A stretch of DNA of 64,000 bases from a virus. The notes below the pieces were generated by a model. That model made no database searches. It saw only the letters and a list, made by a program, of their open reading frames with translations, and had not been told where the DNA came from. The stretch is from positions 1 through 64,000 of the IMG/VR virus record IMGVR_UViG_3300032116_000122, one strand, 5' to 3'. The stretch's first letter is position 1, and the number at the start of each line of letters is the position of its first letter. Below, piece after piece: positions 30,678-38,591 of the stretch. The position numbers and the translations under genes were made by a program.

Positions 30678-31219
30678 TGAATCTTCATACCGAACTTTCG
30701 TTAATAAATAAACACTTTAACAAACGCCACAAGGAGTCTGGGGAAGAGTTTATTGTCTGGTACGAGTTTGTTCCTCTAGGAACCTCTGCAACACTAAACA
30801 GTGTTTATGATGACGTGTACGATGAGTCACCATCAGGTTTAGGTGGCCGTAAATACAAGCCTGGTGTTGTCTTGCCGGTGCTCCTAGTCTCAGAGGCTGA
30901 GGATCAGCGTAGAGCTATTCCTGAGGGCCGGTTAACTCTAGAGACTATTGACGCTTTTATACCCATAAAAGCTATGCGAGATGCTGGTCTATCAAATGTC
31001 TGGGAATACAGAGAGCATCTAAATGATGTGTTTTCCTACGACGGTAGATTCTACTCAGTCTTTGATTACCGGGTTAGAGGTCGTCTAAAAGAGGAAGTGT
31101 TTGTGCTCTTACAAGGGCAAGAATTATACGTTGACCAGGAGTTTGTCAACGACGACACATTCCCAACACTTAGCAGTAACAACCTTCCATGGCCTACATC
31201 CTTACCTCAAATAGGGTAA
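30677..31219 (+). CDS. Head-tail connector protein, stopper-like
   Basis: The 180-residue protein follows the adaptor-like gene. It is beta-rich, with a FIVWYEFVPLG strand, a VVLPVLLVSEAEDQRRAIPEGRLTLET segment and a YSVFDYRVRGRLKEEVFVLLQGQEL segment resembling the small beta-barrel of head closure proteins. The partner would be the adaptor ring above and the tail terminator below. The assignment rests on order and secondary structure. There is no Shine-Dalgarno sequence, so translation is probably coupled to the previous gene. Confidence 0.5.
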   Translation: MNLHTELSLINKHFNKRHKESGEEFIVWYEFVPLGTSATLNSVYDDVYDESPSGLGGRKYKPGVVLPVLLVSEAEDQRRAIPEGRLTLETIDAFIPIKAMRDAGLSNVWEYREHLNDVFSYDGRFYSVFDYRVRGRLKEEVFVLLQGQELYVDQEFVNDDTFPTLSSNNLPWPTSLPQIG

Positions 31220-31231
31220 AATTAAGATAGT

Positions 31232-31247
31232 TATGGCGAGCGCCATA
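31232..31247. repeat. Short perfect inverted repeat
   Basis: TATGGCG and CGCCATA are separated by only AG, in the 60-bp gap between two connector genes. The 2-nt centre is too short for a stable RNA loop unless the inner pairs open, so a protein site is as likely as a hairpin. Confidence 0.35.
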
Positions 31248-31279
31248 GCATCCAACGCCTAGAACTGTAAGGAGACCCA

Positions 31280-31693
31280 ATGATTGGGAATTCTAAATCT
31301 GTGTCTTCTGATTTCAGTTCTGACGCTCAAGTATCTAAACCAAAGCCCAGAATGCCGTGGGCTGTTCATAGTTTTATTTCTAAACTAGGCGAATTCCATA
31401 ATGCTGTGGATAGAGCCGTTGCCGAGTATCAGAAGGAAGTACGCCAAGATGCTTCTGCCGACTGGGGTGACGTAGCCAACACAATAATTGTTGAATTTGA
31501 TAAAGAAAAAATGATGGTTAGTATCTACTCGCCCCACCCTGACGCAACATTGTTGGAGTACGGTACACCAGAACTACCACCAGCACCTGTTATACGTATG
31601 GCTTCTATCCGGGCTCAGGAAAAGTTAGTTCCACTAATTAAAGAAGAACTTTCTAAATTAGGGTTATCGAGGGGTAGTGGGCATGCCAAATAA
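31280..31693 (+). CDS. Tail completion protein, HK97 gp10-like
   Basis: The 137-residue product starts behind AAGGAG. It has a helical first half (FISKLGEFHNAVDRAVAEYQ) and a beta second half (IIVEFDKEKMMVSIYSPH) followed by a LEYGTPELPPAPVIRMA segment. The LExGT..xPxP(V/F)xR pattern is typical of the HK97 gp10 family of tail completion proteins. It would act at the head-tail joint together with the next gene. The overlap with that gene is 11 bp. Confidence 0.62.
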   Translation: MIGNSKSVSSDFSSDAQVSKPKPRMPWAVHSFISKLGEFHNAVDRAVAEYQKEVRQDASADWGDVANTIIVEFDKEKMMVSIYSPHPDATLLEYGTPELPPAPVIRMASIRAQEKLVPLIKEELSKLGLSRGSGHAK

Positions 31694-32381
31694 AGGGTTC
31701 TTGCTCGCAGAAGATGCTGCGGTTAAAAACCGATTCAGCAACCTAACTGTGTCTGATGACAGAGATGCCAGCCGAGCAGTTCAGGTGTTCTTTAGATACC
31801 CAGAGGGCGAAACCGAAAAGGCATACCCTTTTATAACTGTTGAAATGGTGGGCATGTCTCATGACACCCGTAGACAGCTATCTGAAACGACGATGTATTA
31901 CAGCAATAGTGCTTCGGCATCAAGTAAGCCTAATTACATTAATTATTATCCATCAGAACTGACCGAATCTGAGATGTCTTCTATGGTTACTAACTCTAAT
32001 GTTTTAGCTGTACACTCGTTTATACCAGTTAACCTGGTATACCAAATAACTACTCACACCAGAAGTGCTCTACACGACAGACAACTTTCAAGTAAAATAC
32101 TACGCAGAGTAGTGCCCTTTAGGCAGGGCTTTATAGAAATACCTGAAGATGGTACTATTAGAAGGTTTGATTTACTGTCGTGGTCTACCGCAGACCTTTT
32201 GGACAGAGAATCTGGTTATAGAAAACGCATATTTAGAAAGATGTTTACAATTCAAATGAACGCTGAGATAGCTGCAACAGACCTGACATCTGTCAAGAAG
32301 GTAGCATCTGTAGTTGGTAATATATATGATAACGATACGGCAATTCACACCCTAACACCCCAAATTTCAGAGGAGTTTTAA
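31683..32381 (+). CDS. Tail terminator-like protein
   Basis: The ATG at 31683 has GAGGGG about 10 nt upstream; an in-frame GTG at 31677 is the alternative. The 232-residue product lies directly before the sheath gene, where contractile-tail phages encode the terminator that caps the tube and sheath. It has strands such as AVQVFFRYPEG and YPFITVEMVGM and the IPVNLVYQITTHTRSALHDRQLSS segment, consistent with the alpha/beta terminator fold that contains similar VxYxITxxxR patterns. Confidence 0.58.
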   Translation: MPNKGFLLAEDAAVKNRFSNLTVSDDRDASRAVQVFFRYPEGETEKAYPFITVEMVGMSHDTRRQLSETTMYYSNSASASSKPNYINYYPSELTESEMSSMVTNSNVLAVHSFIPVNLVYQITTHTRSALHDRQLSSKILRRVVPFRQGFIEIPEDGTIRRFDLLSWSTADLLDRESGYRKRIFRKMFTIQMNAEIAATDLTSVKKVASVVGNIYDNDTAIHTLTPQISEEF

Positions 32382-33902
32382 ATGCCTGAATATAAGAATC
32401 CAGGAGTATACGTATCCGAATCGGCATTCTTGCCGAAGGTTCGTAGAGGAGTAACCTCAAGATCAGCAGCTGCTTTCTTTGGTGAAGCATCGCGAGGACC
32501 CTCAGCCGCAACCCTAGTACAGTCATGGTCTGAGTACAAGACACTCTATGGTGATCTTTCACAAACCTCTGACCTTGGATTTGGTGTTTACCATTACTTT
32601 GCAAACGGTGGTAGAGACGCATGGATCACCAGAGTTATCGGTAGCACTGCTGTAACAGCAACAGCTACAGTTGCTTACTACCCCAATGGTTCTGGTCAAG
32701 CATCCGCCACCTTGTTTACTGCTTCTGCAAAGAGTAAGGGTGCCTGGGGTAACAGCCTTACCCTAGAGTTTTCAAACGGAAACACCGCCGCCTCGTCAAC
32801 GGTTATGCCCACCTTTAACTTGGTAATCAAGCTGAGCGGCGAAGAAGTAGAACGATGGAACGACTTGTCTCCAGACATTGCCAGTAGCCGGTATTTTGTT
32901 ACTATCCTTAATAACTACTCAAGCTACATCACAAGTGTTGCTGCCGGTGCAGGAATTGTAGCCAACTCTAGCTGGGTGTATAACTCAGTAGCAACCACAT
33001 TTACAAGTGGTTCAAACGGAAGCGCAGTGCAGGACTCAGACTACGTGACGGCCCTTAGTCAGCTAGATTCAGTAGAAGGTGTGTTGCTACTTAACGCCGT
33101 TAATAAAACTTCAGCAACTGTTATTAACCAGTTTCTTGCAAAGGCAGAATCACGAGGAAACTCCTTTGTAATTATCGACCCAGACATGACCGCTGTTGAT
33201 GTATCCACCATTGGTGGTTCAGTAGTAGGAAGCTACACTAGTTCAAACTACGGGGCTGTGTACTACCCGCATCTAACCATGGTTGACCCATCCAAGACTG
33301 GGCCAGGAGCAGTTAGAGCCACTGCACCAGGTGGTGCAATCGCTGGAGTATATGTTCGCACCGAGATTGAACGCAACGTTGCTAAGAGCCCAGCTGGCTA
33401 CAACGTTACTGTTCGTAACTCACTGGGTCTTGGTACTTCATTTACCGAAGCTCAAACAGGTACGCTCTACTCAACATACAACGTTAACGTGTTGAAGGCT
33501 GTTCCTGGTGGTGGGATCATTATCAACGGAGCCCGCACTCTAGACAAATCAGCTCCTGGTAAGTTCATCTCTGCACGTAGAACCCTAAACTACTTGAAGC
33601 AAGTGCTTAAAGAAGGCACTGAGTCTGCTGTGTTTGAGCCAAACGACGCTCGACTTTGGGACCAACTCACTGGATCTGTCTCCGCACTACTTGGAGAGTT
33701 CTGGCGCCAAGGTGGTCTTAAGGGCAAGAATGCCTCAGAGGCTTACTACGTAATTTGTGATGAGTCAAACAACACGGCTGTAACCGTTGATAATGGTGAA
33801 GTACATATCGAGGTTGGTGTTGCTCTGCAGTATCCAGCCGAATTTGTGGTAATAAACCTGTCCCAATGGACCGGTGGTTCAAACGCAACAGAGACACTCT
33901 GA
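32382..33902 (+). CDS. Tail sheath protein
   Basis: The 506-residue protein forms the contractile sheath. The N-terminus MPEYKNPGVYVSESAF is the classic sheath start (xPGVYVxE). AAAFFGEASRGP and VQSWSEYKTLYGD follow, and GGRDAWITRVIGS near residue 75. The C-terminal part has the conserved ISARRTLNYLKQVLKEGTES and LWDQLTGSVSALLGEFWRQGGL segments that build the inter-subunit handshake. It sits immediately before the tube gene, the usual order. AGAGG precedes the ATG. Confidence 0.93.
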   Translation: MPEYKNPGVYVSESAFLPKVRRGVTSRSAAAFFGEASRGPSAATLVQSWSEYKTLYGDLSQTSDLGFGVYHYFANGGRDAWITRVIGSTAVTATATVAYYPNGSGQASATLFTASAKSKGAWGNSLTLEFSNGNTAASSTVMPTFNLVIKLSGEEVERWNDLSPDIASSRYFVTILNNYSSYITSVAAGAGIVANSSWVYNSVATTFTSGSNGSAVQDSDYVTALSQLDSVEGVLLLNAVNKTSATVINQFLAKAESRGNSFVIIDPDMTAVDVSTIGGSVVGSYTSSNYGAVYYPHLTMVDPSKTGPGAVRATAPGGAIAGVYVRTEIERNVAKSPAGYNVTVRNSLGLGTSFTEAQTGTLYSTYNVNVLKAVPGGGIIINGARTLDKSAPGKFISARRTLNYLKQVLKEGTESAVFEPNDARLWDQLTGSVSALLGEFWRQGGLKGKNASEAYYVICDESNNTAVTVDNGEVHIEVGVALQYPAEFVVINLSQWTGGSNATETL

Positions 33903-33919
33903 TAAGGAGAGATGATTAA

Positions 33920-34537
33920 ATGGCACGTTCAGCGAGCACAGATCCGGTAAGGAACTTTAAGTTCCAAGTCCAAATTCAACCAACTAGTAACACACGACTT
34001 GCTACTGTCCTTAGCGGCATTGGAGATCTCGGGTTTGCTGCTATGACTGGTGTTTCAGTCCAGCACCAAATGGTTGGTTACCGTGAGGGTGGTATGAACA
34101 CCCACACCCATAAGCTAGTCGGACAATCCGACTTTGGACCAGTAACATTCAGTCGTGGTGTAATTGCTGAGCAAAGCCACCTCTGGAAGTGGTCTGAGTT
34201 TATCCACTCTTGGAACCAGGCCGCTGGTAACTCGGGTTCAGACTCAACTGTTGCCAACGGTAATGACTACCGGTGTCACATTCTAGTGCGGGTTTTTGAC
34301 CACCCACACTCAGTAGGAAACTACCAGGAATCTGGCGTTGTTTCTTCAGCAGCAACCAACCTTGGTAAAGCTCGGCTTGGAATTAAGCTGTTCAACTGCT
34401 GGCCAGGAGCCTACACACTAAGTGATCTCTCAGCTGGTGACTCAGGCATCGTTGTACAACAATTGACTGTTCACCACGAGGGATTTAAACTTGCATGGAC
34501 AGAGACTGATATTACTGCTCTAGCAAGCGTTAACTGA
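33920..34537 (+). CDS. Tail tube protein
   Basis: The 205-residue protein matches the T4 gp19-like tube family: STDPVRNFKFQVQIQ at the start, GFAAMTGVSVQHQMVGYREGG around residue 35, a GPVTFSRGVIAE segment near residue 75, and C-terminal PGAYTLSDLSAGDSGIVVQQ and LTVHHEGFKL segments. It forms the hexameric rings through which DNA passes. GGAGAG lies upstream. Gene order is sheath, tube, chaperone, tape measure, as in other contractile phages. Confidence 0.92.
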   Translation: MARSASTDPVRNFKFQVQIQPTSNTRLATVLSGIGDLGFAAMTGVSVQHQMVGYREGGMNTHTHKLVGQSDFGPVTFSRGVIAEQSHLWKWSEFIHSWNQAAGNSGSDSTVANGNDYRCHILVRVFDHPHSVGNYQESGVVSSAATNLGKARLGIKLFNCWPGAYTLSDLSAGDSGIVVQQLTVHHEGFKLAWTETDITALASVN

Positions 34538-34560
34538 TTTAACTAAATAAGGAGAACAAA

Positions 34561-35355
34561 TTGGAAAAGTCAATAGAAGTTGAGTCGTTAGACCACGCGT
34601 TTAAAGACCCCGCTCCATCAATAGCCACACCAGAGACAGTTATCGTTGAACTTCATAGGGGTTTGCTAAACCCAAACACCGGGCAATGGCAAACAACGGC
34701 AGAGGTGCGCGAGCTAACTGGCAAGGATGAGGAGTTCTTAGCTTCTCTTGAAAGCAACAAAACTATAACGTACGCAATGTACGTCAATCAGTTGGTCAGT
34801 AGAGCTACTGTGAGAATTGGTGACACCTTGATCCAAGGCCACAAGGCGTTGATTGAAGACCTAATTACCGGCGACAGAGACACCCTTTTGTTGGGGATTA
34901 TCAAAGCCACCTATGGTCCTGAGCGTACATTTAACTACCCGTGTAACGCTTGTAGAACACCAAACTCGATAACTATCGAACTTGATAAAGACTTCCCAAT
35001 TCAAGAATCCGAAGAGAATTTAAGAGAGCCATTTGAAGTAACATTCAAAAATGGCACCAAGGTAAAGTTTAAGTACCCAGTTGGCTCCGACAACATTGCT
35101 ATGGGCAAAGCTGAAACTACAGCTCAACAGAGTACAATTTTAATTTCTCGTTGTGTTGTTTGGCCGGAGCACAGAGATTCTCTGTACAACGAAGAGTGGG
35201 CCAAGAACCTATCTATGAACGATAGAAACCTAGTATTAAGAGCCCTCCTTTCACCAAAGGTTGGGCCTAAGCTTGGGGAGGTGAATACCCAGTGCGCACA
35301 TTGTGGCGCTGATATAAACATCAATATCGACTGGGTATCCCTTCTACTCGCCTAA
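34561..35355 (+). CDS. Tail assembly chaperone, T4 gp26-like
   Basis: The 264-residue protein starts at TTG behind AAGGAG. The pattern resembles the T4 baseplate gp26/tail chaperone group: an N-terminal PETVIVELHRGLLNPNTG, then VRELTGKDEEFL near residue 57, and a central helical part. It carries two Cys pairs, CNAC near residue 128 and CAHC near residue 247, which may form one zinc site. It lies between tube and tape measure, where chaperones that coat the tape measure are encoded. The +1 frame at its 3' end continues as an open frame to the tape measure start (see next feature). Confidence 0.65.
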   Translation: MEKSIEVESLDHAFKDPAPSIATPETVIVELHRGLLNPNTGQWQTTAEVRELTGKDEEFLASLESNKTITYAMYVNQLVSRATVRIGDTLIQGHKALIEDLITGDRDTLLLGIIKATYGPERTFNYPCNACRTPNSITIELDKDFPIQESEENLREPFEVTFKNGTKVKFKYPVGSDNIAMGKAETTAQQSTILISRCVVWPEHRDSLYNEEWAKNLSMNDRNLVLRALLSPKVGPKLGEVNTQCAHCGADININIDWVSLLLA

Positions 35356-35503
35356 TCTAAAAAGTATATACTGGGAATACGAAGGCGTGGCCTCTGTCTA
35401 CAAAGGGTTTAGTTTAAACGACATACGGGACATGAGTGTCCGACAAAGAGATTTTTGGTTTCGTATGGCTAAGTGGCGACTAACGGATGGAGGTGGTGGT
35501 TAA
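35318..35503 (+). CDS. Frameshifted extension of tail chaperone
   Basis: In the +1 frame relative to the chaperone an open frame runs from 35318 to a TAA at 35503, past the chaperone stop at 35353. After that stop it encodes about 49 residues that look like real protein, including YWEYEGVASVYKGF, LNDIRDMSVRQRDFW and RMAKWRLTDGGGG. The ...M...DFWxRMAKWR pattern is typical of the C-terminal part of frameshifted tail assembly chaperones. It lacks a good internal start (the only ATG would leave 23 residues). A +1 shift, perhaps at GCC-TAA or TCC-CTT, would produce the long form. Confidence 0.6.
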   Translation, partial: TSISTGYPFYSPNLKSIYWEYEGVASVYKGFSLNDIRDMSVRQRDFWFRMAKWRLTDGGGG

Positions 35504-38500
35504 TGGCAAATGATGATGAAATCCAGAAAATGGTTTCAAAAGAAACTCAGTCTATGGCTAAGGCTGAAGTTGGCATTAACGCTGACACCACTGATTTACG
35601 GAACATCACAGAGGCCCTTAAAAAAGCGTCTGAGGAAGGTAAACGCCTAGCGACAAGCCTTGGTCAGGCTGTAAAAGCCATGCGACAACTAAAGGAGATG
35701 GGCCTCGTACAAGTGTACGACCAATCCGCGCATTGGAGTGGAGGTCAAGGTGGAGGTGGGGGAGGTGCTGCTGGTGGTGGGCAGCTAAGCGTCGGCAGCA
35801 CCCCAGTAGCGGGCTCTAAACCCAGTCACCCAGCACCTATAACACCAGCACCAAACGCTGTTGCTGCCGCAGGAGGAGCACCACCTGGAGTTGCTGGACT
35901 ACAGGGAGTACCAGGATCATTTTTTAGAGGAGCTAATCCTGGAACATTTGCAGGCGTTCCGGGAGTACTCGGTTCCGGTGGAAGTGGAGCAATAGGTGGA
36001 TCGGCTCAGTTAGGAGCCGGTGGTTTTGGTGCAGGAAACATAGCATCAATAATTGGAAGTCTTGGTTCACAAATTGTTAGTGCAATTGACAAGCGTGTTG
36101 ATGCTGGTAGAGGATACTCACTAGCCGCAGATAAAAGCACACTAGTGATGCAACAGCTCACAGGCATGAGCCAAACCGGAGTAATGAATAACCTAAGAAT
36201 GCCATTAACCCAGTATAAGCTTGGAGTTAATGGTATTAACGAAATGATGGATCTACAGGCAAGAACTGGTATAAGTGCCGCAGGTCAGGCCCGAAGCGTT
36301 GAAATGATGAGAACTCTTAGTGGGTTTACCATGGACGCTGCTGGGGCTACTGGAATTATTGAAAGTATGGCTGACCCAGAAACAGTGAACAAGATGTTCA
36401 TGATGACTGGTATGAGCTTAATTGGGCCTGGTGGTAAACAAAGATCAGCTCAATCTTTGATTGAAAGTATGGCTAAGAGAGCTGGACTAATGGACCCCAA
36501 GCTTGCCGCATCGGCTATGGCTCCAGGTTCTGTATCTCGTGCAACACTATCTCAAATGGGTGTTACTGGCGACATGCAGGAACAGGTTCTTAGATTTGCA
36601 CAATCAAACGCAGCGTTTCGTAAGCGCGGTGGAAAAGGCACGTACGATCCAACAAATGAAGAAGATCGCAAGCTTATGGGTATCGATGACACATTTGCTA
36701 TGGAAGCTGAGGAAACTCAGCGTCGTCGTGGAAAGCGCGAAGAGCAGTTTTATAGGGACCAGGCAGATGCGTACGCAAAATTAGAACGGCAGACACAACG
36801 CCTTACCGACGTGATGGCTAAGTTTGAGCATGCAATGGAAGGCATAATTGGCGCAAGAACCGGTGGAAGAGTTGGTCAAAAGATTCTTGGTGGTATGGCA
36901 GGAGCTGCTGGAATCGGAATGTTGGGGTTAGGTGTCGCTACCGGTGGAATTGGGTTGTTGGCTGGTGGAGCCATTCTCGGTGGTTTAGGCAAAATACTAG
37001 GCGACCCAAATACCAGTGATGATTTTGCGTCCTCAATATGGACCCCACGTAGTTCTAGTACACCAGTTACTGGGAGTAGCATGGCTACTGTACCAGCTGG
37101 TACACCTGCTGGTCCACCTCCTGCTCCTCCCCCACCAGCCATAATAGTACCACCTCCAGTAGAGGTTTGGTCTCCTGGCCAATTTGATCAATTTAAAACC
37201 GGCCTTAAAGCTACGTATACTGATAGTTTTCTCCAAACTCAATACAGTGGTAATCCTGAGTACACAATTAAAAACACTGGTGAATTTAACGAACTGAACG
37301 GAGCACTAAGAAAAGCCATAAACAGCATGGCAGACAGAGCAATGGCAGAGGCTGGACTAGACATTAACCTAGTCAGTGGTAGACGATCTACTGATGAACA
37401 AGTAAAACTTTTCTTAGAGCGGTATCAAGTAGCGCCTAACGGTGTAAAAGAGTACAGAGACGCTTACGACGGAAAAACTTATAAAGTTAAACGATACTAT
37501 GGCGCTAACTGGATGAAAAAGCCATCTAACAGTGACCCCCCAGTTGCGGTACCAGGTAGTTCGCTGCACGAAATTGGTATGGCGGCAGACATTGACATGT
37601 CTGATCCGCGTGTCGCAGCATGGGTACGTAACAACAAATGGAGATTCAACCTGGTTTCAGGTGAGGGGGAAGAGCACCACTTACAGCTTGCTTGGACAAA
37701 AGACATGTCACTAAGTAAGTTCTTGGGCACCACCGGTTTAAGTATGGAGCAAGCAAATACTAATACCCATGTAGCCATGGGTGGAAACTCCCGTTATACA
37801 AATTCATTTAGACCTGGTTTTGGTGTTGACATTAATAAATTTTCAGAGGCGCTCCTTAGAAGGTGGGGTTACACCATAACCCCTGAAAAAATCATGTTAC
37901 TTAGATCATGGTCCGACAAAGAAGGTACTGGTGGATCATACAACCCAATGAACGTAGTCTCTGGCAACAACCGTGTTGATCCGGCTACAGGATACGAACG
38001 AGCCGAAACAAACTACAACGTTAACGGTGGTGGCTTGTTCCCTGTGCAAAACTTTGACAGCTTTTCACAAGGTGTTGAATACACCGCGCTGCACCTAGGT
38101 ACAAACAACTCCGCATTAATGAGCGTTTTGTCAAAACCCAACCCAACGGTTGACGAAATAAGAGGAGTACTATCCGCAGTTGGTAGAAAAACAATGCTAG
38201 GAATATTCAATGGTTACGTTGAAAAATCACAAGCTTCTGGATATGATATAAACGCTGCGTTTAACATGACCGGAACATCTGGAGTTCAAAAGATGATATC
38301 TGGTATGGACGTTGGTAAAAAAATGGCTGGATTTGCCGGTGATCCTCAGATGCCAGGTAGTGGTTCAACTTCTCCAGTATCACTTCCAAGTATTATGCCG
38401 GTGTCCCAATCGTCTGGAACTTCTTCAGTTGTTCATCAAGGGAGTACAGTTACTATATCACCAGTAATAAACTTGCAGACAACTGGTACTGCAGGGAATA

Positions 38501-38589
38501 TAAGTGAGTATGATTTAAGATTAATGGCAAAGAGGATTGCAAAGTTAATCGAACAAGAAACAAACCTTGATAAGATCAGGAGAGCGTAA
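35503..38589 (+). CDS. Tape measure protein with hydrolase domains
   Basis: The ATG at 35503 follows GGAGGTGG and overlaps the frameshift product stop (TAATG); an in-frame GTG at 35473 is less likely. The 1028-residue protein sets tail length. Residues 1-60 are helical, then comes a Gly/Ala/Pro-rich stretch, long helices to about 430, and a hydrophobic Gly-rich region near 465-500 that could enter membranes. Two cell-wall domains follow. One is a VanY-type peptidase with SLHEIGMAADID (H689) and EEHHLQL (H725/H726); the other is a lysozyme-like domain around DKEGTGGSYNP (E807). They would open peptidoglycan during injection. Confidence 0.88.
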   Translation: MANDDEIQKMVSKETQSMAKAEVGINADTTDLRNITEALKKASEEGKRLATSLGQAVKAMRQLKEMGLVQVYDQSAHWSGGQGGGGGGAAGGGQLSVGSTPVAGSKPSHPAPITPAPNAVAAAGGAPPGVAGLQGVPGSFFRGANPGTFAGVPGVLGSGGSGAIGGSAQLGAGGFGAGNIASIIGSLGSQIVSAIDKRVDAGRGYSLAADKSTLVMQQLTGMSQTGVMNNLRMPLTQYKLGVNGINEMMDLQARTGISAAGQARSVEMMRTLSGFTMDAAGATGIIESMADPETVNKMFMMTGMSLIGPGGKQRSAQSLIESMAKRAGLMDPKLAASAMAPGSVSRATLSQMGVTGDMQEQVLRFAQSNAAFRKRGGKGTYDPTNEEDRKLMGIDDTFAMEAEETQRRRGKREEQFYRDQADAYAKLERQTQRLTDVMAKFEHAMEGIIGARTGGRVGQKILGGMAGAAGIGMLGLGVATGGIGLLAGGAILGGLGKILGDPNTSDDFASSIWTPRSSSTPVTGSSMATVPAGTPAGPPPAPPPPAIIVPPPVEVWSPGQFDQFKTGLKATYTDSFLQTQYSGNPEYTIKNTGEFNELNGALRKAINSMADRAMAEAGLDINLVSGRRSTDEQVKLFLERYQVAPNGVKEYRDAYDGKTYKVKRYYGANWMKKPSNSDPPVAVPGSSLHEIGMAADIDMSDPRVAAWVRNNKWRFNLVSGEGEEHHLQLAWTKDMSLSKFLGTTGLSMEQANTNTHVAMGGNSRYTNSFRPGFGVDINKFSEALLRRWGYTITPEKIMLLRSWSDKEGTGGSYNPMNVVSGNNRVDPATGYERAETNYNVNGGGLFPVQNFDSFSQGVEYTALHLGTNNSALMSVLSKPNPTVDEIRGVLSAVGRKTMLGIFNGYVEKSQASGYDINAAFNMTGTSGVQKMISGMDVGKKMAGFAGDPQMPGSGSTSPVSLPSIMPVSQSSGTSSVVHQGSTVTISPVINLQTTGTAGNISEYDLRLMAKRIAKLIEQETNLDKIRRA

Positions 38590-38591
38590 GT

